Part shown: one piece after another, positions 18,393 to 26,999 of the stretch
Position numbering within the stretch: position 1 is the stretch's first letter
Layout: the number at the start of each line of letters is the position of its first letter
NCBI GenBank assembly: GCA_001314845.1
Contig: LJZQ01000034.1
Coordinates: 1-36,777, forward strand
Reading direction: 5' to 3'
From: Marinobacter excellens HL-55
GTDB taxonomy: Bacteria; Pseudomonadota; Gammaproteobacteria; Pseudomonadales; Oleiphilaceae
Length of the DNA stretch: 36,777 bases
Program-made: the position numbers and the translations under genes
Notes under the pieces: generated by a model
What the model saw: the letters and a program-made list of their open reading frames with translations, nothing else
Told to the model about the DNA's origin: nothing
Database searches by the model: none

Positions 18393-18953
18393 TCAACAAC
18401 TGATCGGTGTGCCGTCGTGTTTTTCTTTCACACCGTCATTGTTTCTGTCTTGGGCGAACCTGATTCGTCCTGACCGGCTTATAATGAGCTGTTGTCTGAG
18501 TGTGGGCTCATCGTTTCTTGCGCACCAGGTGACATTCCCCATTGTGCCTCGTGATGTTCCCAATGAGCTGAACTGGAAATATCTGCGGTTGCTGGGGGCT
18601 GGCTGGAAATGGCCGTTTCCCGAACCATGAAAAACATGAACCAGAAAGTCGCTGTTATTGAGGGCTTTTTGATTGTCTGGATCAAGAAAGATGGATATCG
18701 GGCTGTTCCAGTCAGATGTACATTTGCCATCAGAACCCAATGGGCAAATGGTTACGATCTGGGCGTGGTTAATTGCAGAGGTTCTGGCGAGGTGGAATGT
18801 CCGCATCAATCCTTTGATTTCCGACTGACTGCGCTGTCGATCGACGAGGTTCCCGATTGAGTGAGTGGAAGCAGCAACGATAGTTACGAGCAGTGCGATA
18901 CAGATCACCAACTCGATCAAAGTGAAGCCACGGCTTCGGCGGAGTGATAGCAT
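18393..18953 (-). CDS. fimT: Type IV pilus pseudopilin FimT (GspH/FimT family)
   Basis: The product of about 186 residues is a minor-pilin-like protein: leader MLSLRRSRG, cleavage before FTLIELVICIALLVTIVAASTHSIG, then a GspH/FimT domain (QSEIKGLMRTFHLARTSAINHAQIVTICPLGSDGKC). The domain ends in ISRSGRIRFAQDRNNDGVKEK, as many FimT proteins do. FimT proteins have been linked to DNA binding during natural transformation in some gammaproteobacteria. An ATG at 18962 is also in frame, but the AAGG site abuts it. The ATG at 18953 has AAGG nine bases upstream, so I use it. The gene is in the same direction as pilR-pilS and opposite to fimU-pilE. Confidence 0.87.
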   Translation of the reverse strand: MLSLRRSRGFTLIELVICIALLVTIVAASTHSIGNLVDRQRSQSEIKGLMRTFHLARTSAINHAQIVTICPLGSDGKCTSDWNSPISIFLDPDNQKALNNSDFLVHVFHGSGNGHFQPAPSNRRYFQFSSLGTSRGTMGNVTWCARNDEPTLRQQLIISRSGRIRFAQDRNNDGVKEKHDGTPISC

Positions 18954-19059
18954 GACAGACATCCTTGTGTGGGCGTAATCGCCGCTGAATACAGAACATC
19001 CTGTTCTGTTTTTGTTTTCGGGAATATATCAGTCTGAAAAGCGCCATTCTGTGAACCAA

Positions 19060-20439
19060 TTACTCCATTCCCAACTTCTTCAACCGATACCGCAACGCCC
19101 GAAAAGTGATCCCCAGCCGCTTCGCCGCCGCCGTCTTGTTCCACCGTGTAGCCTCAAGCGCTTTCTCAATAGCCTGTCGCTCGATGCTCTCCAGGTAGCC
19201 TTCAAGATCTATCTCCCCCTCGGGTACGGCAGCCGGTTGCGCATCGCCGTTTTCCAGTGCAGCGGGTACAGAGCCACCGGGCAAGGTGCCACCGCCAAGG
19301 TGTAAGTCGCCAGCGTCAATCAGGTCTTCATCACAGAGCGTAAACGCACGCTCCAGAATGTTTTCCAGCTCTCGCACGTTGCCAGGAAAGTCATAGTCCT
19401 GAAGGCGCGTGATGGCTGCGTCGGTCAGCCTGGCTGGGTCGCATTCGTACTCTTGAGCAATTCTTCGAAGAATATGATCAGCCAATAACGGAATGTCACT
19501 TGCCCGTTCCCGCAGTGGCGGCACTGCCAGTTCAATCACGTTGATCCGGTAGAAAAGATCCTGACGGAAGCTGCCTTCCTGCACCAGTTCCGGCAGGTTT
19601 TTGTGGGTGGCGCTGAGCACCCGGATGTCGACCGGGATTTCTTTGGTATCGCCCACCGGACGAACAGCTTTCTCCTGAATCGCTCTCAGCAGTTTTACCT
19701 GCATGGCCAGGGGTAGGTCGGCCACTTCGTCCAGGAACAGCGTGCCACCGTCGGCACTGCGGAACAGGCCGTCCTTGTTCTCCACGGCGCCGGTAAAGCT
19801 GCCTTTTTTATGGCCGAAGAATTCGCTTTCCATCAATTCTGAGGGTATGGCGCCACAGTTAACGGCGATAAAGGGGCCTTCAGCTCTCGGGCCCTGCAGG
19901 TGGATCATCCGGGCGACGAGTTCTTTACCGCTGCCCGATTCGCCACTGATAAAGACCGGTGCCTGGCTGCGGGCCAGTTTGCGGGTTTGGTTGCGGAGCT
20001 TGCGGAGTTCCGGCGATTCACCCAGCAGCAGGCCGGGATCGTCGGTTTCGGCGGCATTTTGGCTGTCAGGCTTTGATAATTTCAGGGCGCTGTTTACCAA
20101 TTCCCGTAGTCTGGGCAGTTCTACCGGTTTGGATACGAAATCAAAGGCGCCGGCTTTAAGCGATTCGATGGCGGTATCCATGCTTCCATAGGCAGTAATC
20201 ACTGCTACCGGGGTGCAAGGCGCGTTTTGCTGAATCCAATGCACCAGCTCGATGCCGTTGCCATCGGGCAGGTTCATGTCGGTCAGGCACAGCTGCGGTT
20301 GGTGCTGTTCCAGAAGTGCTTTAGCTGTGTTCAGATCCGGTGCTGTATAGGTGGTGATGCCCATGCGGGTCAGGGTAATTTCCAGCAAATCCCGGATATC
20401 CGGCTCGTCATCAACAATCAGCGCTGTTTGAGTAGTCAT
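19060..20439 (-). CDS. pilR: Sigma-54-dependent response regulator PilR
   Basis: PilR is an NtrC-family activator that, when phosphorylated by PilS, drives sigma-54 transcription of the major pilin in Pseudomonas. The 459-residue product has a receiver domain with acidic pocket VDDEPD, phospho-acceptor Asp54 (LTDMNLPDG) and Lys104. The AAA+ domain has Walker A GESGSGKE (166-173), sigma-54 contact loop GSFTGA (213-218; Ser replaces the usual Ala) and Walker B TLFLDEV. The C-terminal Fis-type helix-turn-helix is NKTAAAKRLGITFRALRYRLKKLGM. pilS ends 54 nt upstream, so the two form an operon. No pilA is in the window. Confidence 0.95.
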   Translation of the reverse strand: MTTQTALIVDDEPDIRDLLEITLTRMGITTYTAPDLNTAKALLEQHQPQLCLTDMNLPDGNGIELVHWIQQNAPCTPVAVITAYGSMDTAIESLKAGAFDFVSKPVELPRLRELVNSALKLSKPDSQNAAETDDPGLLLGESPELRKLRNQTRKLARSQAPVFISGESGSGKELVARMIHLQGPRAEGPFIAVNCGAIPSELMESEFFGHKKGSFTGAVENKDGLFRSADGGTLFLDEVADLPLAMQVKLLRAIQEKAVRPVGDTKEIPVDIRVLSATHKNLPELVQEGSFRQDLFYRINVIELAVPPLRERASDIPLLADHILRRIAQEYECDPARLTDAAITRLQDYDFPGNVRELENILERAFTLCDEDLIDAGDLHLGGGTLPGGSVPAALENGDAQPAAVPEGEIDLEGYLESIERQAIEKALEATRWNKTAAAKRLGITFRALRYRLKKLGME

Positions 20440-20493
20440 TATCAGTCTTCGGTTCCTTGTTGAATTGCAAACGCCCGATGGCCAGTGTTGTGG

Positions 20494-22140
20494 TTATATC
20501 ATTCGCCCGGGGTGAGCGAAGGTAATGCGAAAGCGACAGCCCAATTTTTTGTCGTCAACCAACGACAGATGCGCCTGGTTGGCTTCGCACAGTTCCCTGG
20601 CCAGATACAGGCCGAGCCCGGTGCCACTCTTGTCGGTGGTAAAAAATGGCTCGAATACTGAATTACGGTTTTCCGGTGTGATGCCTGGGCCAAAATCCCG
20701 TACGTCAACGTAGGCTCTTTCGCCATCTGCCGTGGCGCCTACAACTAATTGTATCTTGTTTTGCCCGGTCTGCTGTTTGCTGTAGCGCAAACCATTGTCA
20801 CACAAGTTGACCATGACCTGTTCAATCTGGCTTTTGTCGAATCTGGCCGGGGGAATATTCTCCTCGGCCAGCAGTTCGATGACCGCTTCCGTGCCATCAT
20901 CCTGAGTTTGCTGGAACTCACTCTGGAATTCTGCCAACCAGCCTTTCACGTCCACCTGTTCGGAATTGGCCGCCCTGCGTCTGGACAGATCAAGCACGTT
21001 TTCGATAATGCCGTTTACCCTTTTTGAATGCCGGCGAATGATGTCGAGCATCTTCCGGTCCCCCTGATCTAGATTGGGGGATTCTTCCATCAGCTGGGCG
21101 GCGTGGCTGATCGCCCCGAGCGGATTGCGAATTTCGTGGGCGATGCCGGCAGTCAGTCGGCCCAGTGAGGCCAGCTTCATCTGCTGGGCCTGCTGGGTCA
21201 CTTTGCTCATGTCTTCGATGAACACCAGTATCTGATCGCCTCGTTCTTGATCCAGTTGGGTGAAGTTTGCCTGCAGTAAAGGCGATGTTGAGGACGCCTG
21301 AAATGGCTCGATGCGCATACCCGGGCTTTTTAACCAGGATTCCAGACCACGCTTGAGCGGTCTGGGCAGGATTCGGGGTTGGTAGGCCGGAGCTGCCTCA
21401 TCAACGGCCGCTCCGAAAAGCAATTCCTCTGCGGCGGCGTTGGCCAGCCGGACCTGGCCAAACCGGTCCAGCACCAGGATGCCGGTGCGCATCCGCTGGA
21501 TAATTTGCTGGTTGATCTGCTCCAGTTCAACGATGCTTTTGGCTCGGCTGGATGCCAGCGCCTCGCTGCGAATCATCCGACGGGAAATGCCTTGCAGGAT
21601 AAACGCCGCGGCAAAGTAGAGAATGCCCAACGAACCGGCGCGTACGATGTCATCCGCCGATTCATTGATGGCGAGGACTGCCCAGCCGGAAATTCCGAGG
21701 GAGCATATGGCGGCCAGGGCCGCGTAAAAGGTGCCCATGCGGCTGGGCGTGAGAATGTTGCCGGCAGCGACTGACACGATAACAAGGTTGGCCAGGCCAT
21801 TGGTAATGCCAGTGCTCGCGAGTAGCAAGCCGTGCATGATCAGTATGTCGAGTAGGATGGACAGCGTGATATGCCGCTGTCGGGGCTGAAAACCGGCCAA
21901 CATGATCAGAGCAATAAAGGCATTAATGGCAAGATACGATGCGACCCCGGCCTGATAATAGTCCAGCCAACGAAATTTAGTGTCTGCGGTGAAGGGATCA
22001 ACAAACAACAAGCCCACTAACATCAGACTGATGACCAGACGGTAGTGATTGTAGATACGGAACAAGCGGGCCTGCTGGCGCTGGGCTGGCTGGTCCAACC
22101 CGGCGTAGGGAGACGATGCTGTTGATGAGTCTGCTGCCAT
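20494..22140 (-). CDS. pilS: Two-component sensor histidine kinase PilS
   Basis: PilS is the inner-membrane kinase partner of PilR and is known in Pseudomonas to sense PilA levels. The 548-residue product starts MAADSSTASSPYAGLDQPAQ. It has about six hydrophobic helices in residues 30-200, a PAS-like region (RTGILVLDRFGQVRLANAAAEELLFG), and a HisKA H-box with His335 (AGIAHEIRNPLGAISHAAQLM). It also has N-box QVMVNLCDNGLRYS and glycine boxes DFGPGI and GTGLGLYLARE. The frame is open far upstream (to 22587), but that stretch lies antisense to nadE and is not kinase-like, so I start at 22140. The start has only a poor ribosome-binding site. Confidence 0.93.
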   Translation of the reverse strand: MAADSSTASSPYAGLDQPAQRQQARLFRIYNHYRLVISLMLVGLLFVDPFTADTKFRWLDYYQAGVASYLAINAFIALIMLAGFQPRQRHITLSILLDILIMHGLLLASTGITNGLANLVIVSVAAGNILTPSRMGTFYAALAAICSLGISGWAVLAINESADDIVRAGSLGILYFAAAFILQGISRRMIRSEALASSRAKSIVELEQINQQIIQRMRTGILVLDRFGQVRLANAAAEELLFGAAVDEAAPAYQPRILPRPLKRGLESWLKSPGMRIEPFQASSTSPLLQANFTQLDQERGDQILVFIEDMSKVTQQAQQMKLASLGRLTAGIAHEIRNPLGAISHAAQLMEESPNLDQGDRKMLDIIRRHSKRVNGIIENVLDLSRRRAANSEQVDVKGWLAEFQSEFQQTQDDGTEAVIELLAEENIPPARFDKSQIEQVMVNLCDNGLRYSKQQTGQNKIQLVVGATADGERAYVDVRDFGPGITPENRNSVFEPFFTTDKSGTGLGLYLARELCEANQAHLSLVDDKKLGCRFRITFAHPGRMI

Positions 22141-22190
22141 GAGTCTGTTTATCTGCCGTGTGTCAGGAGAAATCCCCGTGCTTGCGGGGT

Positions 22191-22196
22191 TATAAT
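22191..22196 (+). promoter_or_regulatory. Possible -10 element for nadE
   Basis: A perfect TATAAT lies 37 bp before the nadE ATG in the 93-bp gap divergent to pilS. It directly follows a small hairpin CCCCG-TGCTTG-CGGGG (22174-22189). No good -35 is visible at the proper distance. Confidence 0.35.
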
Positions 22197-22233
22197 AGCC
22201 TTTTAACGGCAACAAGTTACAGGAGCCTTGCGC

Positions 22234-23898
22234 ATGACGGTACAGGGTACAACCTCTGCAGAAACAGCCTCCGCCCGCAAACTGCGGGTGGTTATGGCCC
22301 AACTGGATTTTCTGGTGGGGGATATTCCCGGTAATACCGAGTTGATCATTGAGGCAACCCGCAAAGCCGAAGAGCAGCATCAGGCCGACCTTGTCGTGTT
22401 TCCGGAGCTGTGCCTGACCGGCTACCCTCCGGAGGATCTGTTGCTCCGCCCAAGCCTTGATCTGCGGATAGATGAGGCATTGCAGCGCCTGCGGCAGGCG
22501 GATTTGTCGCCGGCCATCGTGATTGGCGCTCCGCTCCGCTCTAAGGGTTTGCTTTATAACGCGGCCGTAGTGATTGAGGGCGGGCAAACTCTGGGGGTTT
22601 ACTTCAAACGTTGCCCACCCAACTATCAGGTATTCGATGAACGACGGTATTTTGCTGAAGGCAGCGACAGCCTGGTTCTGGATATCAGGGGTGTACCAGT
22701 CGGTATAACGGTGTGTGAGGATCTTTGGAAAGATGGTCCGCTTGAAGATGCTGCGGCCGCTGGGGCGCAGCTTATCCTCAATCTCAACGCATCGCCTTAC
22801 GACATCGACAAGCAGGCTCGCCGCAAGGCCCTGCTGGAGCGCAAGTCATCGGAAAACCGGGTCAGCGTTGTGTATGTGAACCTGGTCGGCGGTCAGGATG
22901 AGCTGGTGTTCGACGGCGGTTCCATGGTGTATGACCACTCCGGCACTCTGGCGATGGAGATTCCCCAGTTTGTCGATGGTCTGTTCCCGGTGGATTTCCT
23001 GTGCGAGCATCACTGCCAGCCGGTATCTGCACTCCTGCCTCCCGAGCCCTCGCTGGAAGCCAATGTCTACAATGCCCTGGTAACGGGCGTGCGGGACTAT
23101 GTCAACAAGAATGGCTTCAAATCAGTGGTCTTGGGTCTGTCTGGCGGTATCGATTCCGCCGTTACTCTGGCGGTGGCGGTCGATGCGCTGGGCAAAGAGC
23201 GGGTGAGGGCGGTGATGATGCCGTTTCGCTACACCTCCAGTGCCAGTCTCGAAGACGCACAAGCTCAGGCTTCAGCGCTTGATGTCCACTATGACGTGTT
23301 CTCTATCGAGCCCATGTACGACACTTACATGGCCACGCTCGCCCAGCCGTTTGAAGGAACCCAGCCCGATACTACCGAAGAAAATCTGCAGGCGCGCTTG
23401 CGAGGCGTGTTGTTGATGGCGCTGTCCAACAAGTTCGGATCGCTGGTGTTGACCACGGGCAATAAGAGCGAAATGGCCGTCGGCTATTCCACCTTGTACG
23501 GCGATATGGCTGGTGGTTTTGATGTGCTCAAAGACGTGCCGAAAACACTGGTATTCCGTTTGGCATGGTACCGCAACACGCTGTCGCCGGTGATTCCCGA
23601 GCGAGTGATCACCCGGCCGCCATCGGCAGAGCTGGCGCCGGACCAGAAAGACGAAGACAGCCTGCCAGGCTACGACATCCTTGACCAGATCCTGCATTTG
23701 TATGTTGAACGGGATTACAGCGCTGAGGCGATTGTTGCCGAAGGATTTGATCGGGCCGATGTGGAGCGGGTTACCCGGCTGGTCGATATTAATGAATACA
23801 AGCGCCGGCAGGCGCCTATTGGCGTCAGGATTACCGAGCGCGGCTTTGGAAAGGATCGTCGTTATCCGATCACTAACGGTTGGAAGATCGGCCACTGA
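22234..23898 (+). CDS. nadE: Glutamine-dependent NAD+ synthetase
   Basis: NadE amidates deamido-NAD to NAD+ using ammonia from glutamine. The 554-residue product combines an N-terminal nitrilase-type glutaminase with triad E58 (FPELCLTGYPPEDLL), K125 (YFKRCPPNY) and C161 (VCEDLW). The C-terminal synthetase domain has the PP-loop SGGIDS at 303-308 and the later TTGNKSEMAVGYSTLYGDMAGGF. The ATG at 22234 has AGGAG eight bases upstream. A TTG two codons earlier is too close to it. It ends at a bidirectional terminator shared with bamD. In PAO1, as I recall, pilS and the bamD homologue are adjacent, so nadE appears inserted here. Confidence 0.95.
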   Translation: MTVQGTTSAETASARKLRVVMAQLDFLVGDIPGNTELIIEATRKAEEQHQADLVVFPELCLTGYPPEDLLLRPSLDLRIDEALQRLRQADLSPAIVIGAPLRSKGLLYNAAVVIEGGQTLGVYFKRCPPNYQVFDERRYFAEGSDSLVLDIRGVPVGITVCEDLWKDGPLEDAAAAGAQLILNLNASPYDIDKQARRKALLERKSSENRVSVVYVNLVGGQDELVFDGGSMVYDHSGTLAMEIPQFVDGLFPVDFLCEHHCQPVSALLPPEPSLEANVYNALVTGVRDYVNKNGFKSVVLGLSGGIDSAVTLAVAVDALGKERVRAVMMPFRYTSSASLEDAQAQASALDVHYDVFSIEPMYDTYMATLAQPFEGTQPDTTEENLQARLRGVLLMALSNKFGSLVLTTGNKSEMAVGYSTLYGDMAGGFDVLKDVPKTLVFRLAWYRNTLSPVIPERVITRPPSAELAPDQKDEDSLPGYDILDQILHLYVERDYSAEAIVAEGFDRADVERVTRLVDINEYKRRQAPIGVRITERGFGKDRRYPITNGWKIGH

Positions 23899-23915
23899 AG
23901 GGCCAGTCTGAACAC

Positions 23916-23952
23916 AAAAAAGGCCGGATGATCACTTCATCCGGCCTTTTTT
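23916..23952. terminator. Bidirectional rho-independent terminator between nadE and bamD
   Basis: A perfect 16-bp palindrome is seen: six A plus GGCCGGATGA (23916-23931), loop TCACT, then TCATCCGGCC plus six T (23937-23952). The flanking A and T tracts serve nadE (+) and bamD (-). Confidence 0.93.
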
Positions 23953-23961
23953 GTCAGCGGT

Positions 23962-24795
23962 TTACTCGTCGCCGATCAGACCAAAAGTCACTACATTGGT
24001 CAGCGATCGGTTCTGACGCTGTAGCCGGTCAGACTGGAACTCGCCATTTTCGTCAAACGCTGCGCTGTTCGGAAAGTTCTGGCGCAGGGTGGCAATGGCG
24101 TCGCTGGAACCTTTTTTGATGTCCATGAAGCGGAAGGTGTCGGCCAGTAAAATCAGAGCTTCTTCGACGGCGGGTGAGGATGGATAGTTCTCGACGACAT
24201 AGCGAGCCCGGCTATTAGCCGCAATGTAGGCCTCACGTTTGATGTAGTAGCGTGCTGCATGCAGTTCCAGCTCGGCCATCCGGTTGCGCACGGCGATCAT
24301 GCGCTGGCGGGCATCCGGTGCGTACTCACTGTCTGGAAAGCGGTTCAGTAGCTGGGAGAAATCCCGGAAGGCCTGTAACTGCTCACCCGGGTTGCGAGAG
24401 GCGACATCAATGGCGAAATACCGGGCCGCGAGGCCAATATCGAGGTTATAAGAAGCCAGGCCACGCATATACAGCGCATAGTCCAGATTTTCACTCTGTG
24501 GATTCAGTCGCATGAATCGGTCAGCGGCCGCTCGGGAGCCTTCAAGGTCCAGGTTCTGATAACGGGCGTAGATCAGATCGAGCTGAGCTTGCTCGGCGTA
24601 GCGTCCGAAAGGGTAATAGGTTTCCAGGGCGTCCAGATTCTGCTCGGCTTCATTGAAGTTGCCCGAGTTCATGGCCTGGCGGGCATTCTCATAATAGGTT
24701 TCTTCCGGCAGCACTTCCGCTTCTTTCTGGGAGGCGCAGCCAGCGGCGAACGCGATGATTGTGGAAAGTAGCAGTAATCGGACAACTGATCTCAT
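23962..24795 (-). CDS. bamD: Outer membrane assembly lipoprotein BamD
   Basis: BamD (ComL) is an essential lipoprotein of the BAM complex that folds outer-membrane beta-barrel proteins. The 277-residue product has a lipoprotein signal peptide with lipobox FAAGC and acylated Cys20. Tetratricopeptide-like helices follow (YYENARQAMNSGNFNEAEQNLDALETYYPFG, QAQLDLIYARYQ, PQSENLDYALYMRGLASYN, RDFSQLLNRFPDSEYAPDARQRM). Its maturation would use LspA, also in this window. The frame is open to 25065, but the ATG at 24795 gives the expected signal peptide. It is divergent from rluD with a gap of 171 nt. Confidence 0.95.
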   Translation of the reverse strand: MRSVVRLLLLSTIIAFAAGCASQKEAEVLPEETYYENARQAMNSGNFNEAEQNLDALETYYPFGRYAEQAQLDLIYARYQNLDLEGSRAAADRFMRLNPQSENLDYALYMRGLASYNLDIGLAARYFAIDVASRNPGEQLQAFRDFSQLLNRFPDSEYAPDARQRMIAVRNRMAELELHAARYYIKREAYIAANSRARYVVENYPSSPAVEEALILLADTFRFMDIKKGSSDAIATLRQNFPNSAAFDENGEFQSDRLQRQNRSLTNVVTFGLIGDE

Positions 24796-24966
24796 GCCGG
24801 AATCCCGTATAATGGTCAAACTTTGAATCGATGGGCCATTGTAAAGGGTAAGGCTGCCTATGTGCAGTGTTAACCGGATGTTCGTGGCACAATCTGACCG
24901 AAACGTAACATCGCCACCGCTGGGGTGGCATGGGTTGCTCTCATGAAACTGGCGAAACGAGGCTGA

Positions 24967-25944
24967 ATGTCTTCCGATAACCGAATAACTGGCCGTTACA
25001 AGATTCCCCCCGAACTCAGCGACAAGCGTCTGGACCAGGCTGCTGCGGAGCTGATTCCCGAACACTCCCGCTCACGGCTGCAGTCCTGGATCAAGAGCGG
25101 TGCTCTGACGGTTAACGGAGCAATCCGCAAACCCAGGGACAAGGTGATGCTGGATGACGTGCTGGATCTGGACGCAGAGCCGGAAGTGCAGGTGACCTGG
25201 CAGGCCGAGCCCATCACACTGGACATCGTTTACCAGGATGAGCACTTACTGGTTATCAACAAGCCGGCAGGCCTGGTGGTGCACCCTGCCGCTGGGCATG
25301 CCGACGGTACATTGGTCAACGCTCTGCTTAACGTCGCCCCGGAAGTGGAGAACCTGCCACGGGCGGGCATTGTTCACCGGCTGGATAAAGACACCTCGGG
25401 CATTATGGTTGTCGCGCGTAGCCTGATTGCCCACACATCCTTGGTGGATCAATTGCAAACACGCACCATGGGCCGGGAGTACGAAGCGGTGGTGGTCGGC
25501 TCGTTGACCGGTGGTGCTACCATCGAAGCCCCCATCGGCAGGCATCCACAGGATCGCAAGCGCATGGCGGTGGTTTCCTCTGGCAAACCAGCCGTCACCC
25601 ATTATCGCCTGATTGAACGGTTTGCGGCCCACACCCATATCCACTGCAAACTTGAAAGTGGCCGAACCCATCAGATCCGCGTTCACATGACCCACGTGCG
25701 CCACCCGCTGGTGGGCGATCCTGTTTACGGTGGTCGCCTACGCCTGCCGAAAGGCACTACTGAGGAGCTTCGCCAGGCATTGGCGGCTTTTCATCGCCAG
25801 GCGCTGCACGCACGAAAATTGACTTTGCAGCATCCGGAAACCGGAGAAACCCTGAGCTGGGAAGTGCCATTACCAGAAGACATGGTCCAACTGATCGAAG
25901 CCCTGAGAAAGCACGTCAAAGACCTGGAAGACAATGATTTCTGA
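24967..25944 (+). CDS. rluD: 23S rRNA pseudouridine synthase RluD
   Basis: RluD converts U1911, U1915 and U1917 (E. coli numbering) of 23S rRNA helix 69 to pseudouridine. The 325-residue product has an N-terminal S4 RNA-binding domain (KRLDQAAAELIPEHSRSRLQSWIKSGALTVNG). The RluA-family catalytic domain has the signature GIVHRLDKDTSGIMVVA with catalytic Asp140. The C-terminal motif ESGRTHQIRVHMTHVRHPLVGDPVYGG is also present. The divergent rluD-bamD pair is conserved in gammaproteobacteria. The upstream gap has a small hairpin GCCACC-GCTGG-GGTGGC at 24913-24929. It overlaps pgeF by 11 nt, so the two are coupled. Confidence 0.95.
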   Translation: MSSDNRITGRYKIPPELSDKRLDQAAAELIPEHSRSRLQSWIKSGALTVNGAIRKPRDKVMLDDVLDLDAEPEVQVTWQAEPITLDIVYQDEHLLVINKPAGLVVHPAAGHADGTLVNALLNVAPEVENLPRAGIVHRLDKDTSGIMVVARSLIAHTSLVDQLQTRTMGREYEAVVVGSLTGGATIEAPIGRHPQDRKRMAVVSSGKPAVTHYRLIERFAAHTHIHCKLESGRTHQIRVHMTHVRHPLVGDPVYGGRLRLPKGTTEELRQALAAFHRQALHARKLTLQHPETGETLSWEVPLPEDMVQLIEALRKHVKDLEDNDF

Positions 25945-26695
25945 CCAGGACGTTCTCAGGCCTGACTGGCAAGCGCCCAGCCACATCAAGGCGTTAAGCG
26001 CCACCCGCAAAGGCGGTGCAAGCCAGTCACCCTGGTGCAGTCTGAATCTCGGCAGTCATGTGGACGATAACCCCGAACAGGTCGCTGAGAACCGTCAGCG
26101 ACTGGCCGATTTAGCCGGACTGTCAGCCGGCAACATCGGCTGGCTGAATCAGATTCACGGCACAGGCGTTGTGGAATTGACTCCAACCAACGTAAATGTC
26201 GTAACCACCGCTGACGCCAGTTATACCCGTCACCCGGGTATCGCCTGCGCCATCCTCACCGCCGACTGCCTGCCCGTCATCCTCACCGATGCCGAAGGCT
26301 CGGTAGTTGGCGCGGCCCACGCCGGCTGGCGCAGCCTGTGTGGCGGTGTGCTCGAAAATTTGATCACCGCCATGGCCGTGCCTCCATCCAATCTGCGAGC
26401 CTGGCTGGGCCCCGCCATCGGCCCCGACAACTTCGAAGTAGGCCCGGAAGTCCGGGAGGCTTTTGTGGAACAAAACTCGGAAGCGATCAAAGCGTTCACC
26501 CAAACGGGCGCCCGCCCCGGCCATTTCATGGCGGACATTTACCAATTGGCGACCCAGCGCCTGAACAAAGCCGGCGTATTGTCTGTTTCTGGTGGCGGCC
26601 TCTGCACGGTTAACGACAAAGACAGATTTTATTCTTACCGAAGAGATGGTCAGACTGGGCGTATGGCAACGCTGGTGTGGGTGGCGCCGCGATAA
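25934..26695 (+). CDS. pgeF: Peptidoglycan editing factor PgeF (YfiH/LACC1 family)
   Basis: The 253-residue member of the polyphenol oxidase/LACC1 family (YfiH) is reported to prevent misincorporation of serine into peptidoglycan; relatives act on purine nucleosides. The conserved metal/catalytic residues are visible: H75 (LNQIHGTGV), C112 (TADCLPVILTD) and H129 (GAAHAGWRSLCGGV). The C-terminal SGGGLCTVNDKDRFYSYRRDGQTGRMATLVW is typical. The start at 25934 overlaps the rluD 3' end by 11 nt. In the rluD-pgeF-clpB arrangement known from Pseudomonas, clpB follows after a 408-nt gap that here contains the second structured repeat. Confidence 0.93.
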   Translation: MISDQDVLRPDWQAPSHIKALSATRKGGASQSPWCSLNLGSHVDDNPEQVAENRQRLADLAGLSAGNIGWLNQIHGTGVVELTPTNVNVVTTADASYTRHPGIACAILTADCLPVILTDAEGSVVGAAHAGWRSLCGGVLENLITAMAVPPSNLRAWLGPAIGPDNFEVGPEVREAFVEQNSEAIKAFTQTGARPGHFMADIYQLATQRLNKAGVLSVSGGGLCTVNDKDRFYSYRRDGQTGRMATLVWVAPR

Positions 26696-26746
26696 CTGAT
26701 TTCCCCGAATAGAGCGAATCCGACTTCAGCTCCAACTGATCGGGGG

Positions 26747-26931
26747 CCGAGGCGAGAAACGTTGTCCAGAACTGTCTGCAGCAGGGATGCTGCAGCCAAG
26801 CCTACAGGGGTGAGGCCGAGCGTATATGAAGCGTAGCTTCATGCGACAGCCGAACGACTGCAATCTATGATTGCAGGCTGGACCCCGAAGGGGGATTTAC
26901 GGCGTGTTCTGGACAGCGTTTCTTGCCTCGG
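26747..26931 (+). repeat. Structured intergenic repeat element, copy 2 (long form)
   Basis: Outer arms 26747-26772 and 26906-26931 pair over 26 nt: 24 Watson-Crick pairs and two G-U wobbles. The core CTGCAGCAGGGATGCTGCAG (26776-26795) is identical to that of copy 1, and the following CCAAGCCTACAGGG and GATTTACGGCGT match copy 1 with a few transitions. About 84 nt of extra sequence between those two blocks holds three more hairpins: ATGAAGC/GCTTCAT (26826-26842), CTGCAATC/GATTGCAG (26858-26876) and CCCC/GGGG (26883-26893). The arm sequence shares nothing obvious with copy 1. It occupies much of the gap between pgeF and clpB; the rest of that gap holds the clpB promoter. Confidence 0.8.
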
Positions 26932-26999
26932 ACCTTTCCCCAGTGTCCACGTCCACAACTGACGCCCGTCAAATTTCTGACGATTTCACCGTTGGCCAG

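Noticed and set aside
20494..22587. PilS extended by 149 residues at the N-terminus
   Set aside because: The extra part is antisense to nadE, lacks membrane or kinase character, and the methionine at 22140 begins a normal PilS.
23962..25065. BamD extended upstream to 25065
   Set aside because: The extension crosses into rluD on the other strand and would bury the lipoprotein signal peptide that starts at 24795.
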